DNA of 64,000 bases from CAIWHR01 sp963773195 (lineage in GTDB: Bacteria > Pseudomonadota > Gammaproteobacteria > Burkholderiales > Casimicrobiaceae). Within the stretch, counting starts at the first letter, position 1, and each line of letters begins with the position of its first letter. The DNA lies in contig CAVZAE010000008.1 of assembly GCA_963773195.1 (NCBI GenBank), positions 106,139 through 170,138 on the forward strand, read 5' to 3'. This document shows positions 27,252 to 38,956 of this stretch, one piece after another. The translations under genes were made by a program, and so were the position numbers. The notes beneath the pieces are model-generated. The model was not told the DNA's origin and did not search any database. It saw only the letters and a list, made by a program, of their open reading frames with translations.

Positions 27252-28583
27252 TCAGAACATGATCCGGGCAAGGAGCGAGCCCGGTGATGACGGCCACGGC
27301 CGTCGCGACGACGCCCGGGATCATGAACGAGTGGTTGAGCACGTACTTGCCGATCTTCGTCGTGCCCGACAGGTCGAAGTTGATCGCCGCGATCAGCGAG
27401 CCGTAGGTCGGGATGAAGAAGTAGCCGTTGACCGACGGGAACATCGCGATCAGGAACTGCGGCGGGATGCCGAGCGCGATGCCGAGCGGCATCAGCGCGC
27501 GGGTCGTCGCCGCCTGGCTGTAGAGCAGCACCGACGCGAAGAAGAGCCCGAACGCGAACGTCCACGGGTGCGCGTCGGCCTGCGCGCCGATCGCCGGGAC
27601 GATCACGTCCTTGTTCGCGGCGATGAAGCTGTCGCCGAGCCAGGCGAGGCCGAAGATGCCGATGACGGCGACCACGCCGGCGCGCAGCGTCGACGTCTTC
27701 GGCACCTCGTTCGACGTTGACCTTCGGTGACGAGCAGCATGACCGCCGCGACCGACATCATCACGATCTCGATCACGATCGGCATCTGCGAGCGCGCTCT
27801 TCGCGCCCGGCAGCGTGCGCAGCGCGGGGAAGAAGCCGAACAGCACGACCAGCGCCACGCCGACGAGGAACAGGAACGCCGACGCCTTCGCCGCGGGCTT
27901 GAGCGGCGGCCGCTCGGCGGCGGCTTTCGGCGCCGGGATCGCGCCGGCCTTGAGCCGCGCCTGGTATTCCGGATCGTCCTTCAGGTCCTTGCCGATGAAC
28001 ATCGAGACGATCGCGGCCGCGACGACGCCGGTCGAGCGTCGCCGGCACGCAGACCATCAGGATCTGCGGCAGGCCCCACTGCGTGATGCCCTTTTCGGCG
28101 AAGAGGCCGATCATCGCCGCCGTCGCCGCGGCGACCGGGCTCGCGGTGATCGCCTGCTGCGAGGCGATCGTCGCCACCGCCATCGGCCGCTCGGGCCGGA
28201 TGCCGTTCTGGTGCGCCGTCTCGTAGATCACCGGCAGCAGCGGATAGACGATGTGCCCGGTGCCGGCGAGGAACGTGAAGCTCCAGGTGGTGAGCGGCGC
28301 GACGATCGTCACGTACTTCGGGTTGGCGCGGATGATGCGCTCGGCGATGCGCACCAGGAAGTCGATGCCGCCCGCGGCGTCCATCACCGAGGCGGCCATG
28401 ATCACCGCCAGGATGATCAGCATCACGTCGATCGGCGGCGACGTCGGATTGACGCCGAACGCGACGACCAGCACCAGCAGGCCGACCGCGCCCCACAGGC
28501 CGAGGCCGACGCCGCGAGTAGCGCGCGCCCATCCAGATCGCGGCCAGCACGACCACGAACTGCAGAACGATCGAGATTGTCAT
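27252..28583 (-). pseudogene. dcuB: Anaerobic C4-dicarboxylate transporter DcuB (several frameshifts)
   Basis: Inner-membrane antiporter that brings in fumarate, malate or aspartate against succinate during fumarate respiration. The joined length is about 443 aa, normal for the family. Blocks: TISIVLQFVVVLAAIWMGAR, PPIDVMLIILAVIMAASV, GTGHIVYPLLPVIYETA, MFIGKDLKDDPEYQARLKAG, FFIPTYGSLIAAINFD and a C-terminus LLARIMF-stop at 27252. The details (GTGHIVYPLLPVIYE, RPERPMA) are closer to DcuB than DcuA. Breaks lie near 28515, 28030, 27800, 27718 and 27275. It is the last gene of frdCAB-aspA-dcuB. Confidence 0.85.
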
Positions 28584-28623
28584 GATGGCCCTCCTTCGGG
28601 CTCGGGACGATCAGTCCGTCGGC

Positions 28624-30027
<1,404 letters not shown>

Positions 30028-30064
30028 GATGTCTCGCTCCGTCGTTGGTCGCCACGTTCCGCCT

Positions 30065-30818
30065 TAGCCGAAACCGACCCTGACCATCTTGCGCCGGATG
30101 AAGGCGATCTGGGTCTGCGAGCGGAAGGTCCTTCGGGCAGACGTCGTGGCAGGCGAGCAGCGACATGCAGCCGAACACGCCGTCGTCGTCGCCGATCAGC
30201 TCGTAGTAGTCGTCGTCGGTGCGCGTGTCGCGCGGGTCGAGGCGGAAGCGCGCGATCTTGGCGATGCCGACCGCGCCGACGAAATTCGGGCGCATGCGCG
30301 CGGTGCCGCAGGCGGCCACGCAGCAGCCGCATTCGATGCAGCGGTCGAGCTCGTTGAACTTCTCGGCGAGGTCGGGATCCATCGGCTCCTCGATGCGACT
30401 GCAGGTCGACGTCCTGGCGCTTCACGTGCAGCCAGGCCTCGAGCCGCTCGCTCGTGCCGCGCATCCACTTGCCGGTGTTCACCGACAGGTCGCCGATCAG
30501 CTCGAACACCGGCAGCGGCGCGAGCGTGATCTCGGGGCCGACGTCGCGCGTCAGCGTGCGGCAGGCGAGCGTCGGCCGGCCGTTGACCATCATCGCGCAG
30601 CTGCCGCAGATGCCGGCGCGGCAGACGAAGTCGAACTGCAGCGATGGATCCAGCTTCTCGCGGATCTCGGTCAGCGCGATGAACAGCGTCATGCCCTCGG
30701 TCTGCTCGAGCTCGTAGGTCTGCATGTGCGGCACGCTCGCGGGATCCTGCGGGTTGTAGCGCAGGATGTGCAGCCGGATCTTCGGGGCGCTCGTCGACTC
30801 GTTTTGGGAGGTGGTCAT
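30065..30818 (-). pseudogene. frdB: Fumarate reductase iron-sulfur subunit (two frameshifts)
   Basis: About 250 aa. It carries electrons from FrdC haems to FrdA flavin through [2Fe-2S], [4Fe-4S] and [3Fe-4S] clusters. The ligands are present: CRAGICGSCAMMVNGRPTLAC, then CIECGCCVAACGTARM, then GCMSLLACHDVCP. Frameshifts near 30397 and 30128 split the gene; the C-terminus reads IAFIRRKMVRVGFG before TAA at 30065. The sequence follows the Wolinella-type rather than the E. coli-type FrdB. It starts 21 bases after the frdA stop. Confidence 0.88.
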
Positions 30819-30838
30819 CGATTCGCTCCTGGATGCGC

Positions 30839-32877
30839 CTACTCGCTTTCCCAGGCGAAGGCGGATTCGGGGGTCTCTTTCGCCCCGGAATCCCGTTCCA
30901 CGGGTAAGCGCTCGTCGATCCGCTCGTTTCGTCCTCGATAGCGCTCGGGCAGCAGGTGCTCGTACGGCATCAGCGCGCGCTGCAGCTCGAAGCGGTCGCC
31001 GATCCGCGCCTTCGCCGCGTCGACTTCGGCCTGACGCGCGTCGGTGTCCGGATGGTCGGTGTAGTCCTTCGCGCCGTAGCCGCGCCAGCCCGGCGGCAGC
31101 TCCATGCGCTTGACGTCGAGCGCCTCGTAATTGAGCGTCGGCAGGCGTCCGTCTCGTTCCTCCAGGTCGCGAGCGTGCGCTTCAGCCACGCGGCGTCGTT
31201 GCGCCGCGGAAAGTCCTCGCGGAAGTGCGCGCCGCGGCTTTCGGTGCGTGTCAGCGCGCCGTAGGCGACGCACAGTGCGAGCTTCAGCATCATCTGCACG
31301 CGATAGGCCGTGACGAGCTCCGGATTGGCGCCCGGCGACCGCGACTCGACGCCGATGTCGCGGCTCCTGACGAGCAGCTTCGGTAGCTCGTCGACCGCCC
31401 GCTCGAGGTCCTTGCCGGTGCGGAAGATGCCGACCTTCGCGGTCATGATCTCCTGCATGCGCGCCTTGATCGCGCTCGCGCTCTCGGTGCCGCCCGACAT
31501 CAGGCGCGTCGAGCTTCGCCTGCTCGCGCTGCAGGAAGTCGCGCACGACGCCGGTGGGAATGTCGACGTCGTTTTCGCTGCGGTCGCAGAAGTCGGCGAT
31601 GAATTCGCCGACGATCATGCCGGCCACCACGGTCTCGGCCACCGAGTTGCCGCCGAGGCGGTTGAAGCCGTGCATGTCCCAGCAGGCCGCCTCGCCGGCC
31701 GCGAACAGGCCCTTGAGCGTCGGGCTCTCGCCGGTCGGAGTCGGTGCGCACGCCGCCCATCGTGTAGTGCTGCGCCGGCCGCACCGGGATCAGGTCCTTG
31801 GTCGGATCGACGCCGAGGAAGTAGTGGCAGATCTCGAAGACCTCGCGCAGGTTGTGCTTGATGTGGTGCTCGCCCAGCAGCGTGATGTCGAGCCAGCAGG
31901 TGGTCGCCGAAGCGCGACTTGACGCCCTTGCCCTTGGGGATGTGCTCTTCCATCCGCCGCGAGACGACGTCGCGCGAGGCGAGCTCCTTCTTCTCGGGCT
32001 CGTAGTCGGGCATGAAGCGGTGCCCGTCGACGTCCTTGAGCAGGCCGCCGTCGCCGCGGCAGCCCTCGGTCACCAGGATGCCCGGCCGGGAAGATGCCCG
32101 TCGGGTGGAACTGCACCGCCTCCATGTTGCCGAGCGCGGCCACGCCGGTCTCGAGCGCGATCGCGTGGCCGATGCCCTCGCAGATCACCGCGTTGGTCGT
32201 GACGCGATAGAGGCGTCCGGCGCCGCCGGTGGCGATCGCGGTGGCCTTGGCCACGTAGGCGGCGAGCTCGCCGGTGATCAGGTCGCGCACGACGGCGCCG
32301 TAGCAGCGGCCGCCATCGTGGATCAGCGCGAGGGCCTCGGTGCGCTCGAGCACCGGGATCGACGCCGCGATCGCCTGGTCGCCAACCGCCTGCAGCATCG
32401 CGTGGCCGGTGCCGTCGGAGACGTAGCAGGTGCGCCACTTCTTGGTGCCGCCGAAGTCGCGCTGCGCGACCAGGCCGTGCGCCTCGTCGCGCTCGGTGAT
32501 CGTCACCTTCTGGCCGTTGATGACGACCTGCGCGGTCGCCCTTGCGCACGCGGCTCCACGGCACGCCCCAGGCGGCGAGTTCGCGCACGGCCTTGGGCGC
32601 GGTGTTGACGAACATGCGCACGACCTCCTGGTCGGCGCCCCAGTCGGAGCCGCGCACCGTGTCCTCGAAGTGCACGTCCTCGTTGTCGCCCTGACCCTTG
32701 ATCACGTTGCCGAGCGAGGCCTGCATGCCGCCCTGCGCGGCCTTCGAGTGCGAGCGCTTGGGCGGCACCAGCGACAGGATGATCGCGTCGTGGCCGCGGC
32801 GCTTCGCGGCGATCGCCGATCCGCAGTCCGGCGAGGCCGCCGCCGATCACCAGGACGTCGGTGTAGACGATCTTCAT
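30839..32877 (-). pseudogene. frdA: Fumarate reductase flavoprotein, Wolinella type (several frameshifts)
   Basis: Catalytic subunit with covalent FAD, about 670 aa when joined, the size of the Wolinella protein. Blocks: IVYTDVLVIGGGLAGLRI, KRSHSKAAQGGMQASLGN, GTKKWRTCYVSDGTGHAML, GNMEAVQFHPTGIFPAG, EKKELASRDVVSRRMEEHI, PAQHYTMGGVRTDSD, DMHGFNRLGGNSVAE and ALTRTESRGAHFREDFPRRN. The FAD-linking histidine is in the RSHSKAAQGG region. Breaks lie near 32820, 32540, 32090, 31900, 31735, 31505 and 31140, while the protein stays recognisable throughout. The start ATG overlaps the frdC stop as ATGA. Confidence 0.88.
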
Positions 32878-33669
32878 GGGCGCACCCCCTGCGCCGGCGC
32901 GGCGTTCTGCAGCCACGCGGGCGACGTAGCGTTCACCCGCCTTGTCCGCGTGCAGATAGCCGATCTTCATGTAGGCCGCGAGCGTCAGCGAGGCCGAGCA
33001 CGACGAAGAACACCGTCAGCGCCCACTTGAGCTTCTTCAGCGCAGCGCGCGTGCGCTTCGGGTCGTCACCCTCGAACCAGCCCCACTTGACGGCGAGCCG
33101 GTAGAGGCCGATGCCGCCGTGCAGCTCGACCACGAACAGCAGGAAGAGGTACAGCGGCCACCAGCGCCCGCTCCAGACGCGGTCGGCGGACTCGTACGGG
33201 ACCGATGTCGCCCGGGTGCATCAGCATCTGGTAGAGGTGCACGGCGACGAGGAAGAACAGCGCGAAGCCGGTCACGACCTGCACACCACCACAGCGTCGT
33301 GTCCTCGTGGTGCATCATCGTTCATGTGGCCGCGATACACGCGGTACTGCCGATAGTTGATCGGGAACTTGCGCACGGCGAGGAACGCGTGGGCGACGAA
33401 CAGGACGAGGACCCCGAACGACGACGACCGAGACGATTACCGGGTAGGACCGGCCGAAGAAGAAGTAGCCCTCGAACAACTTGGTGATCGTCCACATCGC
33501 GTCGTTGCTGATGAGGATCGACGACACGAAGAACATGTGGCCCCACATGAAGAGCGCGAGGACAAGGCCGGTCGCGCTCTGCATCCAGGTCGAGGCGCGC
33601 CGGCCAGCGGCTCTTGCGGGGCGCGTCGGCGAGGCCGACACCGGCGATGATCGAGTTGCTGTTGGCCAT
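32874..33669 (-). pseudogene. frdC: Fumarate reductase diheme cytochrome b subunit (several frameshifts)
   Basis: Membrane anchor of a Wolinella-type quinol:fumarate reductase, about 260 aa. Blocks closely match that type: KSRWPARLDWMQSATGLVLA, FMWGHMFFVSSILIS, TKLFEGYFFFG with the conserved quinol-site Glu, AHAFLAVRKFPINYRQYR, DTTLWWVQVVTGFALFFLVA, VHLYQMLMHPGDIGP and VELHGGIGLYRLAVKWGWF. The four haem-ligand histidines are all present. Breaks lie near 33590, 33425, 33315, 33195 and 32990. ATG 33669 has GGAGGAG just upstream. It is the first gene of frdCAB-aspA-dcuB. Confidence 0.88.
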
Positions 33670-33732
33670 CGGACTCCTCCTGCAAGGAGAGTGCGGAGAT
33701 CCGGCGCTCGCGGGCGCCACCGCGCTCTGGTC

Positions 33733-33775
33733 ACTATAGTCGGCGCCGTGCGATCGTCCCTTTGACCTGAGTCAA
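33733..33775 (-). promoter_or_regulatory. FNR-type box and -10 upstream of frdC
   Basis: TTGACCTGAGTCAA at 33762-33775 is a perfect TTGAC-N4-GTCAA palindrome. On the minus strand TATAGT (33738-33733) is a good -10. A start near 33727 would place the box centre at about -41.5, the class II activator position. The box also lies between frdC and the divergent lipoprotein/DASS genes and could affect both. Confidence 0.8.
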
Positions 33776-33851
33776 CCGTGCGCGCAGTGGAGGCTGGGAT
33801 CATTCGCAACGGGAGTCGAAGGAGAGCGCCATCGCCATTCTCGCGAGCGCG

Positions 33852-34421
33852 ATGCCCCGTAGGCAGCAGCTCCGGCACGGGGCGCGGACGACCATTCTCA
33901 TCGGGCTGTTGGCCTTGGTCGCGTGCGGGCCCGCACCGCAAGCGCCGGACTCGCTCAGCCGCGAGGGGGCGTGGCGCGAGTTTGAGGGGACCTGGACCGC
34001 CGCCGGCAGTCGCCACACGATCGACATTCGGCTCCGATCGACGCGCCTCCATTGCGGATCTCGACGGCTCGTTGCTGCTTGCCGGAGCTGATCGGCCGGC
34101 CTCGGTTTTCGCGCCGAGGCGATCATGCTCAACGACACTGCCACCGGCATGGTGGGACGCGCGGTCTGGACCGATGAGCACGGCGATCAGGCGTTCAGCG
34201 AGCTGCGAGGAGAAGGAACGGCGACAGGCAACAGGATTGTCGGAACGTTCATCGGCGGTACGGGACGCTACTCGGGCGCCACCGGCACCTACGAGTTCTC
34301 GTGGCGATTCGTTCTCGAAACCGAGGACGGGACCGTGCAGGGCCAATCCATCGGTCTCAAGGGCCGCGTGCAAGTCGCCCGACCGCCCGCTAGTCCGGGC
34401 GCAACAGGAGCACGGCCATGA
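33852..34421 (+). pseudogene. Lipoprotein with a beta-barrel-like domain (frameshifted)
   Basis: About 190 aa when joined. The N-terminus has a lipoprotein signal (TTILIGLLALVACGPAPQAP) with Cys at the lipobox. After shifts near 34030 and 34085 it continues as ASIADLDGSLLLAG and then a domain ending GNRIVGTFIGGTGRYSGATG and TYEFSWRFVLETEDGTVQG. The GTGRYxGATG block is typical of a widespread class of small beta-barrel-like proteins of unknown function. The stop overlaps the DASS transporter start as ATGA, so the two are translationally coupled. Confidence 0.65.
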
Positions 34422-35821
34422 TCAGCCCCGCGCTCCTCGCCAGACGTGCCGTGCCCTTTGCGCTGGCGATCGGCATCTGGCTCACGCCGGTGCCTGCCGG
34501 CCTGACGGCGCCCGCGTGGCATCTCTTCGCGGTGTTCGTCGCCGCGATCGCCTCGGTGCTGGTGGGCGCGTTCCCACTCCTCACGTCGACGATGTTGGCG
34601 GTGGCGGCGGTTGTCCTGACGGATACGATCTCTCCTGCGAAGGCGTTCGCAGGCTTTGCCAACGCGAGCGTGCTTCTCGTTGTCATCGCGTTCCTCGTCG
34701 CGCAGGCGGTCGTGAAGTCCGGCCTGGGACGGCGCATCAGCCTCTTCATGGTCAGCAGGTTTGGCCGATCGTCGCTCGGGCTCGCCTACAGCATCGTTCT
34801 CACGGATGCGGCCATCGCGCCGGCGTTTCCCAGCAACACGGCGCGCGGCGGCGTCCTGTTCCCGATCGTGCTGTCGGTGGCGCAGGGATCGGGCTCGCGA
34901 CCCGACGACCCCGAGGGCCGTCGGCTCGGCGGCTACCTGATGTTCTGCGCGATGGCGAGCCTTGCGGTTTCCTCCGCACTCTGGATGACGGCAACGTCGG
35001 CCAACCCGATCGGCATCCAGGTGGCGCGCGAGTTCGGGCTGCAGATCGGCTTCGGCAGCTGGCTCGTCGCGGCGTCCGTGCCGGCGCTGACTGCGATCGT
35101 GCTGCTGCCATGGGTCGTCGCACGGCTGTTTCCGCCCGGTGTGGGCGAGACCCCGGAAGCGCCGGTCGCGGCGCGGGCAGCGCTCGCCGAATTGGGACCG
35201 CTGTCGCGCGAGGAGCGAATCACGGCGATCGCCTTCGTGCTGATGGTCTCGGGCTGGATCTTCGCCGATGCGCTCAAGCTCAACGTGACCAGCATCGCGT
35301 TCGCCGGGCTCGGCCTGCTGTTGATGACCAATGTATTGACGCTCGACGACATCGCGGCGCAGGGCGACACGCTCGCGACGTTCCTCTGGCTCGCGGTGCT
35401 GTTCGCCTTGAGCGGCCAGCTGAACGAGCTCGGGTTCATGGGCTACGTGGGCCAGCGGCTGGCCTCGCACATGGGCGGCCTGTCGTGGCCTGTGACGTAT
35501 GTGACGCTGGTCGCGCTCTACGTCGCGATCCACTACATGTTCGTGAGCCAGTCGTCGCAGGTCCTCGCCCTCATGGGCGTCTTCCTCGACGTGGGCATCC
35601 GCGGCGGCGTCCCGGCGCCGTTGATGGGTTTCGCGCTGCTCTTCGCGAGCAGCTACTTTTCCGTGATCACGCCGCAAGGCGGCAGCCAGAACGTGATCTT
35701 CGTCGGCAGCGGCTACCTCACGCAGCGTGAGCTCTACCGGCTCGGGTTGCTGATGACGCTCTTCTTCTTCGCCGTGTTCCTGGTGATCGGAACGCCGTGG
35801 ATTCTTCTGATCACCCGGTGA
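34418..35821 (+). CDS. DASS-family (SLC13-like) anion/carboxylate transporter
   Basis: 467-aa inner-membrane protein with about 11-12 hydrophobic segments, of the divalent anion:sodium symporter family (CitT/SodiT/TtdT group). The two conserved substrate and ion sites are visible as PSNTARGGVLFPIVL and TATSANPIGIQVA; the second half carries MFVSQSSQVLALMG and ITPQGGSQNVIFVGSG. Likely substrates are C4-dicarboxylates or 2-oxoglutarate, which fits the adjacent fumarate operon. The gene is intact. It overlaps the upstream lipoprotein gene by 4 bases and converges with nuoN. Confidence 0.88.
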   Translation: MISPALLARRAVPFALAIGIWLTPVPAGLTAPAWHLFAVFVAAIASVLVGAFPLLTSTMLAVAAVVLTDTISPAKAFAGFANASVLLVVIAFLVAQAVVKSGLGRRISLFMVSRFGRSSLGLAYSIVLTDAAIAPAFPSNTARGGVLFPIVLSVAQGSGSRPDDPEGRRLGGYLMFCAMASLAVSSALWMTATSANPIGIQVAREFGLQIGFGSWLVAASVPALTAIVLLPWVVARLFPPGVGETPEAPVAARAALAELGPLSREERITAIAFVLMVSGWIFADALKLNVTSIAFAGLGLLLMTNVLTLDDIAAQGDTLATFLWLAVLFALSGQLNELGFMGYVGQRLASHMGGLSWPVTYVTLVALYVAIHYMFVSQSSQVLALMGVFLDVGIRGGVPAPLMGFALLFASSYFSVITPQGGSQNVIFVGSGYLTQRELYRLGLLMTLFFFAVFLVIGTPWILLITR

Positions 35822-35947
35822 ACACGGGGGTCCGGACTGAGAGCGGTGCCGCCGCTTAGCACGCCCCTCGCTTCGGCAGGTTTCACGACGCGAATGCTGC
35901 GCCGCGCCACAGAACCTGCTCGGCCTCGCGCTTCGAGCGCGTAGCGC

Positions 35948-37337
35948 CTACGGCAAGCCGATCGCCCAACCCGGAAACACCGCCAGCAGGATCGACGCCA
36001 CAAGACAGACAAAGCTTGTGCCGAGCGCCAGGCCCCCGGGCGCCCGCGTGACGACGGTTCGCTCCGTCGGTGCTCATGAAGAGGAACTGGATCACGCGCA
36101 GATAGAAGTAGATGCCCAGGTAGCTGCCGATCGAGCCCCAGGACCGCGTACAGTGTAAGCCCGGCGGCAATCACGTTCTTGAAGATCAGGAACTTCGCGA
36201 TGAAGCCGGGGAACGGCGGAATGCCGGCCAGCGACAGCATGGCCACGCCGATCATCAGCGCGGCAAATGGATCGCGGTGGAACAATCCCTTCAGGTTGTC
36301 GAGCCGATCGCGCGCCGCATCATCGGAGTCCGGCGGAAGCGCTGCGAACGCGAGCACGTTCATCAGTCCGTAGACCAGTACGTAGAACGCCACGGCCTGG
36401 AACCGACCAGGGCCGTCGCCGAGGAATGCGTAGAAGAGATAGCCGGCGTGCGCAATCGACGAATAGGCGATCATGCGGCGCAAGCTCCGCTGCCGCATCG
36501 CCGCGAGGTTGCCCCAGACGATTGACAGCAGTGGCAGGATCGCGAGGAGATCGGCGATCGGCGGCGACAAGGTGGCGCCACCGAACAGTCGTACCGCGGC
36601 GAGCAGCACGCCGGCCTTGATGATCGTCGCCATGTACGCGGTTACCGGCACTGCGGCGGCTTCGTACGCATCCGGCGCCCAGGTATGGAACGGAACGATC
36701 GCGGCCTTCAGGAAGAAGGCGACGACGATGAGCGCGACGCCGATGCTCGCCATCGCGCTCGGCGAATCGATCGCGTCGGCGAACACCGAGAGTGCCAGCG
36801 ATCCCGTCGCGCCATAGAGCAGCGAGACGCCCATCAACAGGGTCGCCGATGCGGTTCCGCCAAGCACCAGGTACTTGAGCGCCGCCTCGGCACTCTCGGG
36901 TCGACGGAAAGCGAGCAGCACCAGCACGTAGACCGGCAGCGACATCAGCTCGAGTCCGAGGAAAAGCGTGAGGAAGCTGTCCGCCGACAACAACAGGCAA
37001 ACGCCGTACAGCGAGGACAGCAGCAGGACGGGAAATGCGCGGCTGCGCCAACTCGCTGCGCGAAATGAGCAACACGAGAACCGCGAGCGCGAGGACGATC
37101 GCCTTGCCGAGCGACGGCAACCGGGTCCACCGAGTATTGTCCGGCGAACGGCGCTGCGGCATACCCGATGTGGAAAAGCCAGACGGCCGCCGCCGTCGCC
37201 GCAGTCACCGCGAGCAGCGACACGGTGAATGCGCCGCGAAGCCGGCCCGGCGCGATCTCGAGCCCCATCAGCACGACGATCCCGATGAGCAGCAGATGCT
37301 CCGGAAGCATCGCGACGAAGATCGCTTCGGCATTCAT
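35948..37337 (-). pseudogene. nuoN: NADH-quinone oxidoreductase subunit N (frameshifted)
   Basis: Antiporter-like proton-pumping membrane subunit of complex I and last gene of the nuo operon. About 463 aa when joined. Core motifs are intact in one frame: LKYLVLGGTASATLLMGVSL, KAAIVPFHTWAPDAYE (with the pumping Lys), RRMIAYSSIAHAGYL and GIPPFPGFIAKFLIFKN. Breaks lie near 37115-37045 and 36130-36030. The C-terminus reads VFPGWAIGLP before TAG at 35948. The start ATG 37337 overlaps the nuoM end. Confidence 0.88.
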
Positions 37338-38956
37338 CGCGAAGCGCTCGGTCAACGCTGGCGCCTGCGCGGCGGATTGGGTCTCGAGCGGAGCGGGAGA
37401 GACGGCGCCCGAGCGAGATGCGAGCTGGCCGCCGCTATGCTCGGCGCGCACGAGCTGCTGGTATTGCCGCGCCGCAAGCTCGGTCTTGCGCATCGGCTCA
37501 TCGGGGAACAGGCCGAGCGCGAACACTGCGACGACGATCGCGGCGAGTATGGACTTCTCGCGCCAGATTGAGGTCCACGAGCGGAAGATGAGGTGCTTTC
37601 GCCGCGCCGAACAGGAAGCGCTGCGCAAACCACAACATGTAGAGCGCGCCGAGGACAACGCCGGCGACCGCGCTAACGCTCAGGAGCAGCGGGTAGTCGG
37701 CTCCCTGCAGGTGGAGCGGCCATGCGGCGCGGAACGTCCCGAGCAGCACGAGGAATTCGCCGGTGAATCCGCTGGTGGTCGGCAGGCCGATCGCCGCAAG
37801 CGTGAGCACGGCGAGGAACACCGAGTACACCGGCAGCAGCTTGGCGATCCCGCCGTACGCCGCGAGCTCACGGGTGTGACAGCGCTCGTAGATCATCCCG
37901 ACCATCAGGAACAGCCCGCCGGCGACGAGCCCGTGGCTCACCATCTGCACGATTGCTCCCTGAATCGCGAGGATATCGAGGCTGACGAGTCCGAGCATCA
38001 CGTAGCCCAGGTGGCTGATCGACGAATAGGCGATGATCTTCTTGATGTCGGTTTGCACGAGCGCGAGGCAGGCGCCGTAGATGATGCTCACGACCGCGAG
38101 CGTGCCGAACAGCGGCGCGTACAGGCGCGCGGCGTCGGGGAACAGCGGGAAGGCGAGCTTCATGAAGCCGTACGTCCCCATCTTCAGCAGTACGCCGGCA
38201 AGGATGACCGACCCTGCTGTCGGCGCCTCGACGTGCGCGTCCGGCAGCCACGTGTGCAGCGGCACGATCGGCACCTTGATCGCGAACGACAGGGCGAACG
38301 CCGCGAGCAGGATCGTCTGCACCGACAGCGGCAGCTCGGCGCGATAGAGATCGGCAAAGGCGAAGCTCGTCACCCCGGTCGTCGCGTTCAGCGAATAGAC
38401 GAGGTAAATGACCGCCGCCAGCATCAGGATGCTGCCGAAGGCCGTGTACAGCACGAACTTGAGCGTCGCGTAGATGCGTCGCTCGCCGCCCCAGATGCCA
38501 ATGATCAGGAACAGCGGAATCAGCATCGCCTCCCAAAACAGATAGAACAGGAACAGGTCCTGGGCGACGAACGTACCGAGCATCGCGAACTGCAGCGCGA
38601 ACACCATCGAGTAAAAGAGCTTCACGTCCCGGTCGATCGCGCTGAAGGCGCCCGCGACCACCAGCGGGCCGAGGAACGTCGTCAATAGCACGAGCAGCAC
38701 GTTGTAGCCGTCGAGGCCGATCTGGTAGTAGACGCCCCACGCGGCGATCCACGGCAGCCGCGTCTCGAACTGCAAGCCTTCGGTCGCCGGGTCGAACCGG
38801 CAGGTACAGCAATGCCGTCACGGCAAACTGCAGCAGCATCACCGCGAGCGAAAGCCCGCGCACGAGGCCGTCTCTGCGGCGCGGCAGCGCGATCAGCGCC
38901 GCAATGCCCGCAAGCGGGAGATAAAGGACTGCGTTCAGCAGGCCGGCGTCAGACAT
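37334..38956 (-). pseudogene. nuoM: NADH-quinone oxidoreductase subunit M (frameshifted)
   Basis: Antiporter-like membrane subunit, about 540 aa when joined, slightly longer than usual because of a C-terminal tail (QLVRAEHSGGQLASRSG). Conserved blocks: FYLFWEAMLIPLFLIIGIWG with the key Glu, VPIVPLHTWLPDAHVEAPT, KKIIAYSSISHLGYVMLGL and GLPTTSGFTGEFLVLLG. Breaks lie near 38790 and 37590. The stop is inferred from an ATGA overlap with nuoN, since the current frame reads through. The start overlaps the end of nuoL by 8 bases. Confidence 0.88.

Noticed and set aside
34289..35677. Long minus-strand frame (462 codons) opposite the DASS transporter
   Set aside because: Antisense shadow; His/Arg/Glu-rich product without domains.
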